A stretch of DNA of 64,000 nucleotides from Syngnathus acus (taxonomy: Eukaryota > Chordata > Actinopteri > Syngnathiformes > Syngnathidae). The DNA lies in assembly GCF_901709675.1 (NCBI RefSeq), contig NC_051088.1, positions 22,209,193 through 22,273,192 of the forward strand, given 5' to 3'. Position 1 is the stretch's first letter, and each line of letters starts with the position of its first letter. The notes below the pieces were generated by a model. That model worked only from the letters and a program-made list of their open reading frames with translations, ran no database searches and was not told the DNA's origin. A program made the translations under genes and the position numbers. This document shows positions 38,471 through 54,110 of this stretch, piece after piece.

Positions 38471-39523
38471 ACTAAAACACGAACACAATGTCGGAGCGTT
38501 AATTCAACCGCGTTTCTTCACGCGCTACGCGTCGAATGGCTTCACGATTGGTGCAAGCTTGGGCATTAGCGTAGCTTGACAACTTGATTGGCCTGACAGC
38601 TAGCCGAAGTAGCTTCTGCGTTTAAGCCTTCTTGCCAGTTCCAAGTTTGCGGTCGTATGTGGTGGCATGCCACGGCCGTCAAAGTCTAGCCGATTTGCTT
38701 TGAAATGAAATTACTTGCAAAATTGACGTAAAGTGTTCGCTTGCCGGGACTCATCGAGCCGCGCTAGGCGATCGCGTGGAAGCTAATTTTCAGCCGAGCA
38801 GGCCATAATCACGGCTGCAAGCAATGTTTGTAACTTGTTACAAGTCGTGTGCTGTACAGTTTCAAAAGCTTTATTGGGAAAAGTCGTATTTTTTGAGTAT
38901 TAGTAAAGTATCGTGGCATAGCACCAAACCAAAATGTCATCAACAGTGCAGGTCAGTTTTGTACTCTTGTCATTTAATGTTGCTATACGTCGCTGATGTA
39001 AATGGCTGGTCAACGACACTTAATTTATAAATGAATAATAATTTATGGTGAATTCAGGAAAATCGAATACATTTCCTTAGTTATCACATCTGCTGTTTGG
39101 TAATCGCTACTGTGCTGTAGATCACGTGAGCATAGATGCGGCTGGCTCATGCATTAATTTTTTGCATTAAAAGAATAATACAATTTTGAATTAAAATCAC
39201 ACAAAAACATTGCAGAGGTTGCATTTGTGACCGAATTTAAACGTAGACAGGGAAGGGCAGCTGTGGAGCTTCTTGAGGCAGGTAAAGAAAGACTCAATAA
39301 AGATAAAAACTAATAAAAATCATAGGATAAGGTAGGTGAAATTGGATCATCACAGAACACTTTTTGGGAGTCCTCTTTCTTGACTCTCAGCTCCAAAAAG
39401 CAATAAACACTCCAGCATTTGTTTATTTTGTTTATTTTCAATTTATCTTACAGGAGGAAGAAATCCCTTTGATGGGAGAATCCTCTTTCCTGGTCTCTTG
39501 GGGTCAAACGTTGTGCCGTTACG

Positions 39524-43350
<3,827 letters not shown>

Positions 43351-45130
43351 GGTCCTGCCCCGCCTGCTTCCTCGCTCGGACCGGGAAGAAGGTCGGGCGC
43401 TTTGTATAAAATTGCAGAATCAAATCAAATGTATTTATATCGCTCTTAATGGCAGAAAGGAGTCTTCTGTTTTCGCACCTTAATTTCTCAAGAGGGGATG
43501 AGTCAAGTCCCTCTCTTGTGACGATCCAAACTCTTGGGAAACATCTCCGTTTTTTTTAATGCTAACGTTGTGCTGCGGGATGGCGTCTACGTTGCGAACT
43601 CGACCCCAGAATGTAGTCTCCTGCCTTCGATGACCAGGCCCTGCTGCTGCTAAAACAAAACAAAAAAAAACCCAGGCGGACGGACCACAACGTCCAATCA
43701 TCTGCCTTCATCTCGCCCTCTTTGCTAGTCGCCATCTCGCTTTGTGCCTTTTGCGTTTCTCAACATTGCCTGGATGAGTCGTCATTCTTATGTTTGCTCC
43801 TGGATGAAAGCGAGTCCTGTTCAACTTTGCTGCAAGCACATCCATATCTGGCGCTGTCACTGAAAACGATGGGGGCCATCCTTAAGAAGACTTTGCATTT
43901 TTGACACATTGCCCTACTCCATCAGTAACACTCCCGATGCCTTTTATGTTTCTTCCTGCTAGCTAACAGGAAATCACTGCAGAGCCACGACTGTTTCAAA
44001 ACCTCTTCCGATTCCCCACAGATGCAAATCTTCCACACATATATGTATTGATCACGCCCAACCCTGAATCGAGTTGCAATTTTGACGCTCGATGCGCCGG
44101 CTTTGGCACTCATTGTCTGTCACCATAGTTCGACTTCTTGGAGGTCAAAATTGCCGTTAAACCACCAGATTTTTCTTTTTTTTCTTTCTCAACAGCAGCC
44201 ACTCGATGGTACGAAAAGCCACTAAAAGTCATTTCCCTCCATTCCTCTGAAAGCACTTAACATGCACGCTATTGCGACATGCTCCGCCACATGGCACTAC
44301 AACACACAAACGCACAACCTTCCACATTCAGTCCTGCTAAACCAGGAATGTACCCAGGATGCATATTTAACTCACTAAGGTTTTGATACTTTGTGTGTAT
44401 ATGTATATATGTATTTAGAGAGAGAGAGATATGTGTATGTATATTATACATGTATCGATCTATATGTGTATATACTATATACATCTACATACTATATAAT
44501 ATATATACATATACATTATATATCTACATATATATATATCTACATATATATGCAAATATATGTATACACACATTGTTATTGTTTTGCATGTTTTTTTGTT
44601 TTCTTTACGTGTGTGTGTTTGCTGCAATGATTGAATGTCATTTGGGCTGGTTCACCAGAGTTGATTAACATTTCACTTGCAGTATTTGGTTCTCAAGGTT
44701 GTGATTGCGTGTGTTTGAACTACTGTCTTTACTCAATCGGGGCCTCCCAAATTGCCTGGAGCCAGCCTGCTCAGCATGGGGGGGTGGGGGGTTGACTCTG
44801 ATGAGGAAAATCTTGTACAAATGTAAAAAGTCAAATGTACCTTTTTGTTTTTCTAAAGTCTGTTTGTGTATGTCTTGTAAAAGAAGCCATGTTTATAATT
44901 CTAATTGGTTTGTGACCAATACGCCTGTTTATATCAGATCTGTATATCAGTGGTATGTATAATTTTTTAATATATATATTTTTATTTTACATGGGAGATT
45001 TTATGCATGGTTGGTCCAGACCGATGCAGCGGTGCCGTTAAATGTTTTTGGCCAAATTCTGCAGTAATGCAACAGCTCTGTGTTTATCGATATGACGGTG
45101 ACGAATAATAAAATTATTTATTTCACCTTG
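43351..45130 (+). other. map3k2: map3k2 3' UTR with TA/TG-rich tract and polyadenylation signal
   Basis: Stop-dense DNA after the map3k2 stop contains a long imperfect TA/TG/AC dinucleotide tract at about 44390-44572. It ends with AATAAA at 45107-45112, fitting a 3' UTR of about 1.77 kb. No other gene is supported here. Confidence 0.5.
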
Positions 45131-45379
45131 TTGTTGGTGTGTCCACGTCCCGAAGCAGAACATTTTAATTGACGGTTAGTCGGGATGATACTCGTTACAT
45201 TGATAACTTTTTGATCGTGGCCAGAAGGCCAGTGTTGATTGCACAACCCGCAATCAGCGCTTCGTGAAATAAAATGGTGGAAAATACATGTATAGTTGAT
45301 AGAGTGACCTGACCACATATTTACTTGAAAGCAAAAGTGTTGACTGGAATCCTCCAAAATCACTTTTCAGAACCTAGAC

Positions 45380-45672
45380 CAGCTGTGTCAAAACTTGTTT
45401 TTGTGGCGGGCCGCATCGTCTTCATAGTTTCCTTCAAAGGGCCATTATGACTATCAACCCAAAGAAACGCCTCATTTACGGCATAGGCTACTAGTAAAAT
45501 TGTTCAAAAGAGGAATGCTCATAAAAATTGCTAGCAATATCCCTACTTTTTTTTTCAAAGTGAAGTCAATTTGTAATTTTAGTATTGACACGTGAATTGG
45601 ATGCACTGCGGGCCGCATAAAAGGATCTGGTGGGCCGTGTCTGGCCCCCGGGCCTTGAGTTTGACACCTGTG
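45380..45672. mobile_element. hAT-like non-autonomous element
   Basis: The left end reads CAGCTGTGTCAAAACTTG. The right end in reverse complement reads CAGGTGTCAAACTCAAGGCC, giving imperfect terminal inverted repeats. Both subterminal regions contain GGGCCGCAT-type GC-rich blocks. CAGNGGTGTCAAACTC ends belong to an abundant fish hAT-type MITE family. The target duplication is not clear, and the copy is diverged. It carries no coding capacity. Confidence 0.7.
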
Positions 45673-46796
45673 ACCGAGGCAGAGCGACGTGGTGCCCGTG
45701 GCCGCCACTCCTGTCCTGTCCCTCGACAAAGAAATAGTTGACGATCGTGGCTGGATGTTGCGCATTTATACATTACTTCGCGTTTCTGTTTAAATAAGTT
45801 CCGTTTCCTTACGGACACATTTCACTGACGGACGAGTACAAGTTACCGCGGGAAGGGCAAGCACCAGCCGTTTTAAATAAGCGCCGTTTCCCTACGGACT
45901 TATTTCACTGACGGACGAGTACAAATTACCGCGGGAAAAGCAAAGACCATCGGCAGAGCATGGGCGTCACTTCCTGGACTGGCAACAAGTGGTACCTTGC
46001 GGTTTCTACCTGGTAGGTTTTGCGGTCTCGGTGGTTGTGTTTGACCTCATTTTGAAACGTTTAAGACAGAGATGCAAACATTCCGTCGTCTCTCTGTATT
46101 AGCAAAATAGCGCGGCTGAGCCCCAGGCGCCATTGACTTAATTGGTGTTTTTGTTATCGTCATTATAAAAACGAGACAACCTGTACATTAACATAATTAA
46201 GATTACATTACATTACAAATGTCATTGTTACATTAATATTCCATTATTTCTGCGCATTTTTGTACGCACACCTGCTGGTTGGTCACTTTCCTCTGTAACC
46301 AAAGAAAAAACAGTAAACACTAAATAGAACTAAAATTGTATTAGTGTCTGTGTGGTGAAGCGGATCTATTTTCACATGTCGTTAACTTTTCACTCTCTCT
46401 TTGCGGCTTTCTGATGTTGCCTTGCCATCCGCAGAGTTTACCATTTGGGTCAGAAGGAAACCATGTTTCAATCACCATATCCTTTTATTACAATAAGTAT
46501 TATGAATGTCTGTCTTTATGTCAATTGAGCCATCCATTTTTTGTGGTAAATATTTTGTCCCTAATCCCCAAAGCCACTCCAGGTAATTTGTAACATCTCA
46601 GGGTGTGGGGCCATCAAACCATGTTTAGTAACTTGAAGACGGACGGACCCTTGATCACCCGAGAATACAAAATTGACTATTAATGCCTGTTTGCTATTAG
46701 TGTCAAAGTGTTTTCCCCTCCAACAACGGTTTCATCTCTTCACATATGACAAATTTGCAAAGAAATGACCAATGAGAGCAGTTCTCCAGCATGTAT
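45673..46796. other. intergenic DNA with an 83-bp tandem duplication
   Basis: Between the hAT-like element and the ZP gene I see no supported gene. Two tandem copies of an 83-bp unit lie at about 45789-45953, both containing CACTGACGGACGAGTACAA and TTACCGCGGGAA. A TTTATT at 46484-46489 is a possible minus-strand polyadenylation signal for the ZP gene. Confidence 0.5.
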
Positions 46797-49700
46797 CTAT
46801 AGCATCCACTCCATTGAGATTAAGTTGCCGGCAATGTTTTCATAGGAGTTCTTCAAGGCTCTGCGGCGGCGGCGGCGCCGATTCTGGCTGCAGTCCTGCT
46901 TGGACAGGAGAAAGAAAAATGGTTTCTCGTATCGTTTCCCGCAGAACAGTGTTCAGTACGTGCTGGCGACTCACCGGTTTGCACATCGGCATTGCGCACA
47001 GTTTCTCATTGCAATGCAGGTAGAAACCTAAGTTGTCCACAAATTGGAACATTCGGAACGTGAAGGAGCTCTCGTTCCCCTCTCCGTTGACATTTATCTC
47101 CACCGTGTCGTCTTCGGGGTTCGGACAGCTGGCCAGAAACGAGAAATGTCGTTGGACAAGGTGTTGGCAAACCCGCCTTAATGTGAAACCAGTGGCGGTC
47201 ACCCGTCAATGATGAGGTCGTATCTGGCAGTGTCGTTGGGCATCGGTTGTTGTGTCACCCAGCAGGAATCGGTCACTAATTTCACCAGGGTTCCATTCAG
47301 CCCGTCTGCTCTGAGGTCGATCCAAATCTGCTGGTTGAGCTCTAAGTCTGTGTCGGGATCCAGCGGTTGCGTGAGTCCACTGTCTGTGAACGCTTCCAGC
47401 ACCAAGGTGTAGTTCTGGTTCTGCGATATCAGGTGACGCATCACGGAGCTACGAAACGTACAAGTAGTGAGCAGGTGTTTGCGCAAACAGCGGACATCAC
47501 GCTCCGCTTACCCGCTTGTGACATGTAAGAACAAGTCTTTGGTTTCTGGCTGCTTGTACGTACAGGTGAAGTCCACCTCCAGCATGCCCGTGCGCGTGAT
47601 AATGGAATCGGTCACAGGGTGACCCAGTAAAATGCTGTTTTTCAAAACCACAAAGCTGTTGTTCCTCTGTCGGGAGCAAAAACGTTTCATTATCTGTAAA
47701 TGCCAAGTACTCGTTCATAATTTTCCAGAATTTCCCGATCGATCGATTCAGCTTCTCAACCAGTGACCCGACCCGAGTGTTGCCGACTCACCTCGGTTTC
47801 TGTCCCACATGTGTTGCTCGAGTCAAAATTGAAGGTCACCAAGTGTGTCTCGCTGTCCCTTTGACCTGTGCAGTTCTCATTGTTCAGATGCAAGGTGGTG
47901 TAGTCGATGCCCTTCTCCTCGAGCAGGCAGCCAATCAGCGAGATGGATCCTCTGCCCTCTTGGCAGACGGGAGGGTCACCTGAACAAAAAAAAAAAAAAA
48001 GCGTCAGCCAGTGCAGGTAAGGAAGGGAAGCAACGCTTACCATAAACGTTTTTCAACTTGTACTCTGAGGCATAGATGGCTCGGCAGAGGCAGCCGGTTC
48101 TTTTCAGGGGGGAATCGCCGCAGAACTCGTTGGCGCCGCAATCGTGGTCCCGACAATACGCCTGATTGGTAGAAGCTGTGGGCGCACACAAGTTTCCTTT
48201 CAAATGCTATTTATTTATTATTTTTGAAATATTTTTTTTAGGAAGTCTTTCTTGTTATGGTTTCTTTGGTCAGATCGTAAACAACAGATGACTTACGGCA
48301 GCCCACGGAAGCCCTCCAGTCTCCCAGGTCAATGTCGTACTGCTGCTTGCAGACGCGTGCGTACACCTCGAAGAACTGGCAATTGAGATTGTCCTTTATG
48401 GGGTAGTCACCCAGCGTGGCGTTGCACGTCTCCACGTGCGGCGCCACCGGCACTTTGGAGTGGCAGGGGGTGAAAGGCTCCGCCTCCAGCAGGGAGCAAC
48501 TGCGCATGTACAAGACAGACGGGAGGGTGGTGAGAGAAGCGGAACAGCGTCGTCTCGGAAACGAGGGCGCTTACCGTTGGGTTCCCAATGTGCTGTCCAC
48601 GATTAAATTATTCGCTCCGGGCATCGTTTCACATCTGGGGGAGACAAAGGGGGATGTACATTAGCACCAATTAGAGCCATCAAATTGAAATTAAGAAACA
48701 AAACATGTTAGACCGTTTGGTTTGGTGCGCCGCGGCACCTTGAGCGAGGAGCCTACCCGGGTTCGCTTCGGCTATCCGCGGTGGGGGTTGCGAAATATAT
48801 GGGATCGCTTGGGTTTCCACATAAACCCATCAGAGTCCCGCCGTCAGGCACTGTAATGTACGCAGTCGAGCCGTCAAAGAAAATGGAAATGTCGACGGGC
48901 GAGATGTTTCCGCTGGAAATCTCCAAAGTGACCCCAGCCTCGCTCCTGGAGAGTTGCACCCCCTGGACGTCGGTGGGCGTGCTCTCCAGCATTTGGATTT
49001 CGCCGTTGACCTACATTACCAAAAAAAAAACGGAAAACTATTCATGGTTTCATCACAAATTGAAACACAGAATCGATTCGCTTCTCCTCACCTGAACTTT
49101 GCCGCTCGTCTCAAGAGAAATGGTAACATTGGATGACGACAACATCAGATCCAGACGCTCCAAGAAAGTCTTGGTCAGACTGCGGCGATCTTTGAAAGCC
49201 GCCAGCAGTACAAAGTCGCTCCCAGTGGCCGGCTCCAGCAGGCTGTACATGCAGCGGTCCGTAATGGACAACACTTGGCCGAAGAACTGGATCACTTGGC
49301 CGCCGCTCACCGTGCACACGCGGTACATGGGCTGGCACCTGCATCAGATGGAACCCGGGCCCCGAAAAACACATTTAGCAACTTCACACCGAGGCCCACA
49401 CGGGACTAGTTATTTACGTGTTATCGGCAGCGCAAGTCTCCTTGGATCCACAAGCGGGCACAGTCATGATTTCACCCTGAGCGCTGCACGTGTGGTCGGT
49501 GCAGTTTTCTGAGACGATCCTATCTGAAGCCGGAAAGACCACCTGTCCTGCAGATTCAAAGAAACGGCTCCGTTTTCTATCCATCATTAGTGTGAACCTT
49601 TCTCACACGTACCCATTATCCTGCAGCCGCTGAGGTCCAAGTACTTGGTTGCCACTCCCTCAGCCTGGGTGAAGGTGGCGTCGAAACCGCCGATAGCGTC

Positions 49701-50479
49701 AAGTGACCGGACCAGCTGCGTCAAGGCCAGTGGACAATGTTACTCTCGAAACACGTCGGCCATTGGACGAGCTAACGCATACTTACGACATTTGGTTGCC
49801 CGTACGACGTCAGCTGCACGCTCAAGGCCGTTTGGGATCCAAAGCTCAGAAACATAACGGTCATCTGGGAACATCGTGAGATCAAATAAAAAATGTCAAG
49901 AGCTTAGCCGTGGTTAATGTTGCACATCAGATGACTCACGTTCAGTTGGCTGTCGGTGGAGAAAGTGATTTTCCAAAAGCAGGACAGGCTGCCGCTGGCG
50001 AGCTGAGGCAGAGCTGCCTGGACCGATGTTTGGAGATCACCGGTGACATTCCCCGACTCGGTCGCAACGGTGAACGCATCCGCACCGGAGATTTCGATGC
50101 ACTCGGGGTTTGTTGAACCAGACATAAAGCAGAATTGAGTGAAGTCGTTGGCCTGGTTTATCTGGAAGGAGGGAAAACATCTTGAGCGAGCAGAACAAAT
50201 TCAAGATAGTTATTTGATTTTTTTTTTTTTGTAGTTTGGACCACAATGTTCCACCAAACTACTACTCACGTTTAATGAACCATCTTGCATTTTCCCAAAA
50301 ATGCTAATAGGACAACTAGCCAAATCGATAGACTGCGTGTCCGTCGGAGCCAAGTGGCTGCAGACAACTGGAGAGAAAAAAGAAAGTCCTCAGTCCTCAT
50401 CCAGGTTGGACTTTTTTGGTTAATAAAATGTGAAAGTTGGCTCACCTGCCAGCAGGAGAAGCAACGCGTTGGCCTTCAT
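46797..50479 (-). CDS. secreted VWD-C8-TIL-ZP domain protein (alpha-tectorin-like)
   Basis: Sixteen minus-strand exons read as 801 residues: 50446-50479, 50270-50367, 49940-50161, 49787-49864, 49613-49715, 49418-49547, 49092-49338, 48757-49010, 48575-48634, 48297-48499, 48041-48175, 47792-47979, 47512-47666, 47203-47448, 46975-47128 and 46797-46895. A signal peptide (MKANALLLLLAVVCS) is followed by an unrecognised Cys-containing region (24-220). Next come a VWD module (222-400; CTVSGG and GLCGNPSDP), a C8 segment (about 409-476), a TIL/EGF-like segment (477-521; CRDHDCGANEFCG) and a ZP module (about 522-772; DSSNTCGTETERNNSFVVLKN). Seven arginines at 775-781 form a furin-type site, then twenty residues to the stop. 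The domain order resembles alpha-tectorin. The product is presumably an extracellular filament or matrix component. The VWD start lacks the usual GDPHY motif, and no membrane anchor follows the ZP module. Confidence 0.85.
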
Positions 50480-50590
50480 CACTGAAACGTCAAGCATCAT
50501 AATATGCTCTGGGGGAAAGGATGCGCTTGAGGAGCCCAAGTCTCGTCCGATTCCTGCTCGAAGTTTGTGGCTTTCTGCTTTTATGCACAC
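50480..50590 (-). promoter_or_regulatory. TATA-containing promoter of the ZP gene
   Basis: On the minus strand a GCATAAAAGC TATA-type box lies at about 50577-50586, roughly 100 bp before the ATG. This leaves room for a 5' UTR of about 70 bases. A TATA promoter fits a tissue-restricted secreted protein. Confidence 0.5.
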
Positions 50591-50885
50591 TTAATGATGC
50601 CCCCCCCTCCTCCAAATTACAGAGAACTGGACACATTCTCACACTATTCCAACCTCCCAAACTGGTTTTGCAAAAATGCATAGATGACATGAAAAAAACA
50701 AAGGTCTCACCCATGGTGAGAAACTTGACGTTGGCTGTAAGACTCTTGAAGTTTACTTAATAGACAGAAAGTGGCAAACGTTGAAGAAATTTAACCACTG
50801 GGTTTCCAAACCACAATAATATTAACATATTACAGCACTTTAGAATTATTATTTTTTTCTTTCAATGTACTTCATGCACTAATTC

Positions 50886-51130
50886 ATAGGCGTCAAACCC
50901 AAGGCCCCGGCCGGGGCCCGATACGGCCCATCACATCATTTTATGTGGCCCACATAGACAGACCAAAAATAAGTCCAAAGATTTGGTTGCAACCACTTTG
51001 AGGTTTTGCTTGACTTTCGCTTTGGCTCATTATCTTCATGCTTTTTTCATAATCTCTATGAAATAGCTTCATCTGTTGTATATCTGAATCAGTGTAACCA
51101 ATTGGAAATAAAAGCTCTCGTCTCACTTTT
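50886..51130. mobile_element. second hAT-like MITE fragment
   Basis: From 50888 the sequence reads GGCGTCAAACCCAAGGCC, then GGGCCCGATACGGCCCATCA and TTATGTGGCCCACA. It aligns with the reverse complement of the right end of the element at 45380-45672. Only one end is recognisable and the right boundary is uncertain. Confidence 0.6.
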
Positions 51131-53850
51131 GGTGACAAACCCAAAGATGTCTGTCGACAGCAAAAACATTAGGGATCGGCCGATACTTCTGAAGGCGTAA
51201 ACGGAACTTTGCGAAATATTTCTATAAGCGCCGAAGGGTTGGGGCACTTTGAAACAGGTTTTGACCACAAAACAGACGCAAACCGTGCTTGCTTAATAAC
51301 AGTGGCGGCACCGTTCAAAACTGCAAAAATGGTAACAATGTTACTCCAGGCTGAATTTGTGAAAAAATGACAAGTGGGTGTCCGCCCCACTCCAAAAAAG
51401 TTGACAATCCAGTTTTCACCCATATGCTGTGAAGATGCTTTCTCTCAGGCGAACGCTTCCGAAGCTCATCTGGCGTGTGAAAGTCGATGATGATAATGCT
51501 TAATTATCAAGTGCTGAGTCATTGTGACTCGGGTGTCGTAATTGGTCATCATGACCACATATTGACAACCACACACACACTCATGATAAAACACGAGGTG
51601 TGCATAATATTTGACCCAGATTTGAAATCATTCTGCCTTGTTTTGGCATCGTATGCTATTTGTGTGCAGTATAACAGCTGAATATTTTTTTTCTTTTCGA
51701 TTGTTCTGGTCATCAGCAGGTTGAATGCATCCTCACTGGGGTTTAGGTCTGTGGGTGGACCAATTCATTTCTTGGCTCCAATGAACTTGAAGATGAAGCT
51801 GCCAACAGTTGCATTATTCATTGCATCGATACCTTTCAAGGTGAGTATGAGAAGTTACATAATTGGTATGATGAACCTAGAAGGAATGGGCCGGGTTTGT
51901 GAGCCCAACCCAAAAAAAAAAAAGGTTTCGTGTCACCACTGGATTTTTAACGCCCAATGTAAAACTGCAAAAATGACACCAATGTTACCCAAGGCGGTAA
52001 ATTGTGACAGATGTAGTAAGTGGTTATCTCCTGAAAAACGTTGATCATCCGGTTGAACGTACCCAACCCACCTCATTTTACCGCAAATATGTTGCAAAGG
52101 TGCGTTTTCGGAGGCGTGCTCTCGGAACTTGTGAGAAAATAACCCAACGGTCAAATGATCACCACTCGAAAAGACGTTGCTTGGATGGCAGCCAAACCTG
52201 GACATGAATGGTGCGTTCACACATGTGCCAGTGAGCCATGTCACGGACGCCCACCCCGTCACAAACGACGGCTGAGAACAATCCAGACGAGCCTCTTACT
52301 CTTTTGGTCCAGAATTTCCCGAAACCATTTGAAACGTGGCCTGCGCTTTGACGCTTCTCAGATGAGCCCCGAGAAACCGGCGGCATTTTTAACTTGTTGA
52401 TGCGTTGCTCCAGGTTTGACTTGCTCCAAACTGTTTCCTGACAAACATTTTCCGAGGTGTTTCTGATCCCACGTGGCAAAAACCTTTTCACGAGGATTTA
52501 AAAGCGAGGCAGTGTTGCAAACTAGAGGTTCTTAGTATGGCTTCAAATTAAGGTTTCAAAATAGAATTAGGATTCAAATCTCGGGCCGATTGAAAGTCAG
52601 ATTTGAAAATAGGATTGGGTTTTCCAAGTTTGGTTTTAAATTTGGATTTTTCAACTGGTTTTGTCCACTATAAACAAGAAGCAGCTCTGGGACTACTGCT
52701 TTGGAGGAATATTATTTTATTTTGCACCGAAGGAGGATAGACCTATACAGGCTATGTATTTGCATCTGTATGTCTATTTTCGGAATCTCAGCCACATTTG
52801 ACATAATTTGAATGGGTAAACAATTCACAAAATTAACTGGAAAACAAATGAAGTCTAAATAATCAATGTTATTTTTAAAAATGTTACAATTATTTTCCAA
52901 TTTCCCGGAGCACCTGCAATACCGCCACGGATCACTAGAGGGCTGCGGGCAACCGGTTGATAATCCCTGGTTTAGGGTTTCAAAGAAATTTCACAGTAAG
53001 GTCAGACTTTCTCTTAACGGTCTGAAAACTTGATCTTCCACTTCACACATACTGTCACCTTTATTTGTCGTAAGGTTTACGTTTGTAATAAAGGTAGACT
53101 AGTGTTCCCCTTACTCTTTTTATTGTGATTCAAGATCAGACTACGTTTTATTCACAATTCGTGCACAAAACCAATAAATTCCAAACAAACTTTTTTACTG
53201 CCACTGTAGTCGAGCCAACCATCACCGCTCGGGAAATATTGCGCTCGAACCAAATAGCATTTTTGAATGGTGCTGTTCCCCTTGTGACCACTAGATGTCG
53301 TCATTTAACATGTTCGCGTCTCAATAAAATTGACAAGACTAATTTGAATTGTTTTCAGCAATTGTACGGATTGATTTCGGATTATTTCACCAGCCATATA
53401 TTTTAAATGTAACTGAACACATTACAGCGGTCAGATAATCGCCCCCAATCAAGTTCAAACAGCGGGTACAAGATTTTTACAACGCTTCAGTACACGTCAA
53501 AATATCACCAACGCGTTCGCACCACAAGATGGCGCGAGAGACAAAAAAGAAAGGTAGCACACTGTTCCGGCGATTTCTAATTATACTGTACATGCAGAAA
53601 AAAAAGGTGGGAAACGTACACATACGCTGTAAGATTTTAAAAAGTACTGCTTATTGATTGAAAGTTTCAAAATTAAATTCTGGAATGTGTCAAAGTAAAG
53701 CAACATTTTTATTTTCAACCATATTAAGTTTTGATCACATGGGGGTGCAAACAAAATAGTTTCCCTCTTTTATTAACTTGAGGAAAATAAATACTCAGAG
53801 TAGAAATGGCTGAAAAAACTGCATGATGACAATATTTATGCTTCATTAGA
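51131..53850. other. gene-free DNA upstream of the SATB-like gene
   Basis: No gene is supported. Two diverged direct copies of a roughly 150-180 bp sequence are visible at about 51315-51480 and 51960-52140. Shared words include ACTGCAAAAATG, CAATGTTAC and, later, TTCGGAGG/CTTCCGAAG-type segments. A plus-strand CTCF-like motif is at 52932-52945. A minus-strand frame at 52159-52491 has no recognisable similarity. Confidence 0.4.
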
Positions 53851-54110
53851 GCCGAATGAAGACGCTGAGGGCCACGATGCGCCCGGTCCGGTCCCCCCTC
53901 CCTCCCACTCGAGTCGACTCTGCAGCCCGCCGGCCGACCGGCCTCCTCCGCTTGCTCTCAGCTGAAGCCGCAGCACTTGCGCACTTGTCACTGCTTGCGT
54001 TCACATCTCGCAGGGCGCCGGCGAGCTTGCCAAGCAAAAGTTGGCTGTCGGATCGGACGAAGCGGCGCAACTTTCCCAATGGACGAACTGACTTTAAGCT
54101 GGCAGGCAGC

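Noticed and set aside
45960-46013. ATG-containing segment followed by a good GTAGGT donor (first-exon look)
   Set aside because: No compatible downstream exon or family recognised. Noted only as part of the tandem-duplication finding.
52159-52491. Minus-strand frame of 110 codons
   Set aside because: No recognisable motif and unclear start. It lies in repeat-like intergenic DNA and could be decayed element sequence.
53528-53556. ATGGCGCGAGAG segment followed by GTAGCA, resembling a short first coding exon
   Set aside because: Too short and without a phase-compatible partner. AAGATGGCGCG-type words are common in fish repeats.
53856-54110. In-frame upstream start for the SATB-like protein (85 extra residues)
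   Set aside because: The extension is Arg/Ala/Leu-rich with no similarity to SATB N-termini and looks like CpG-rich 5' UTR. Kept only as an alternative.
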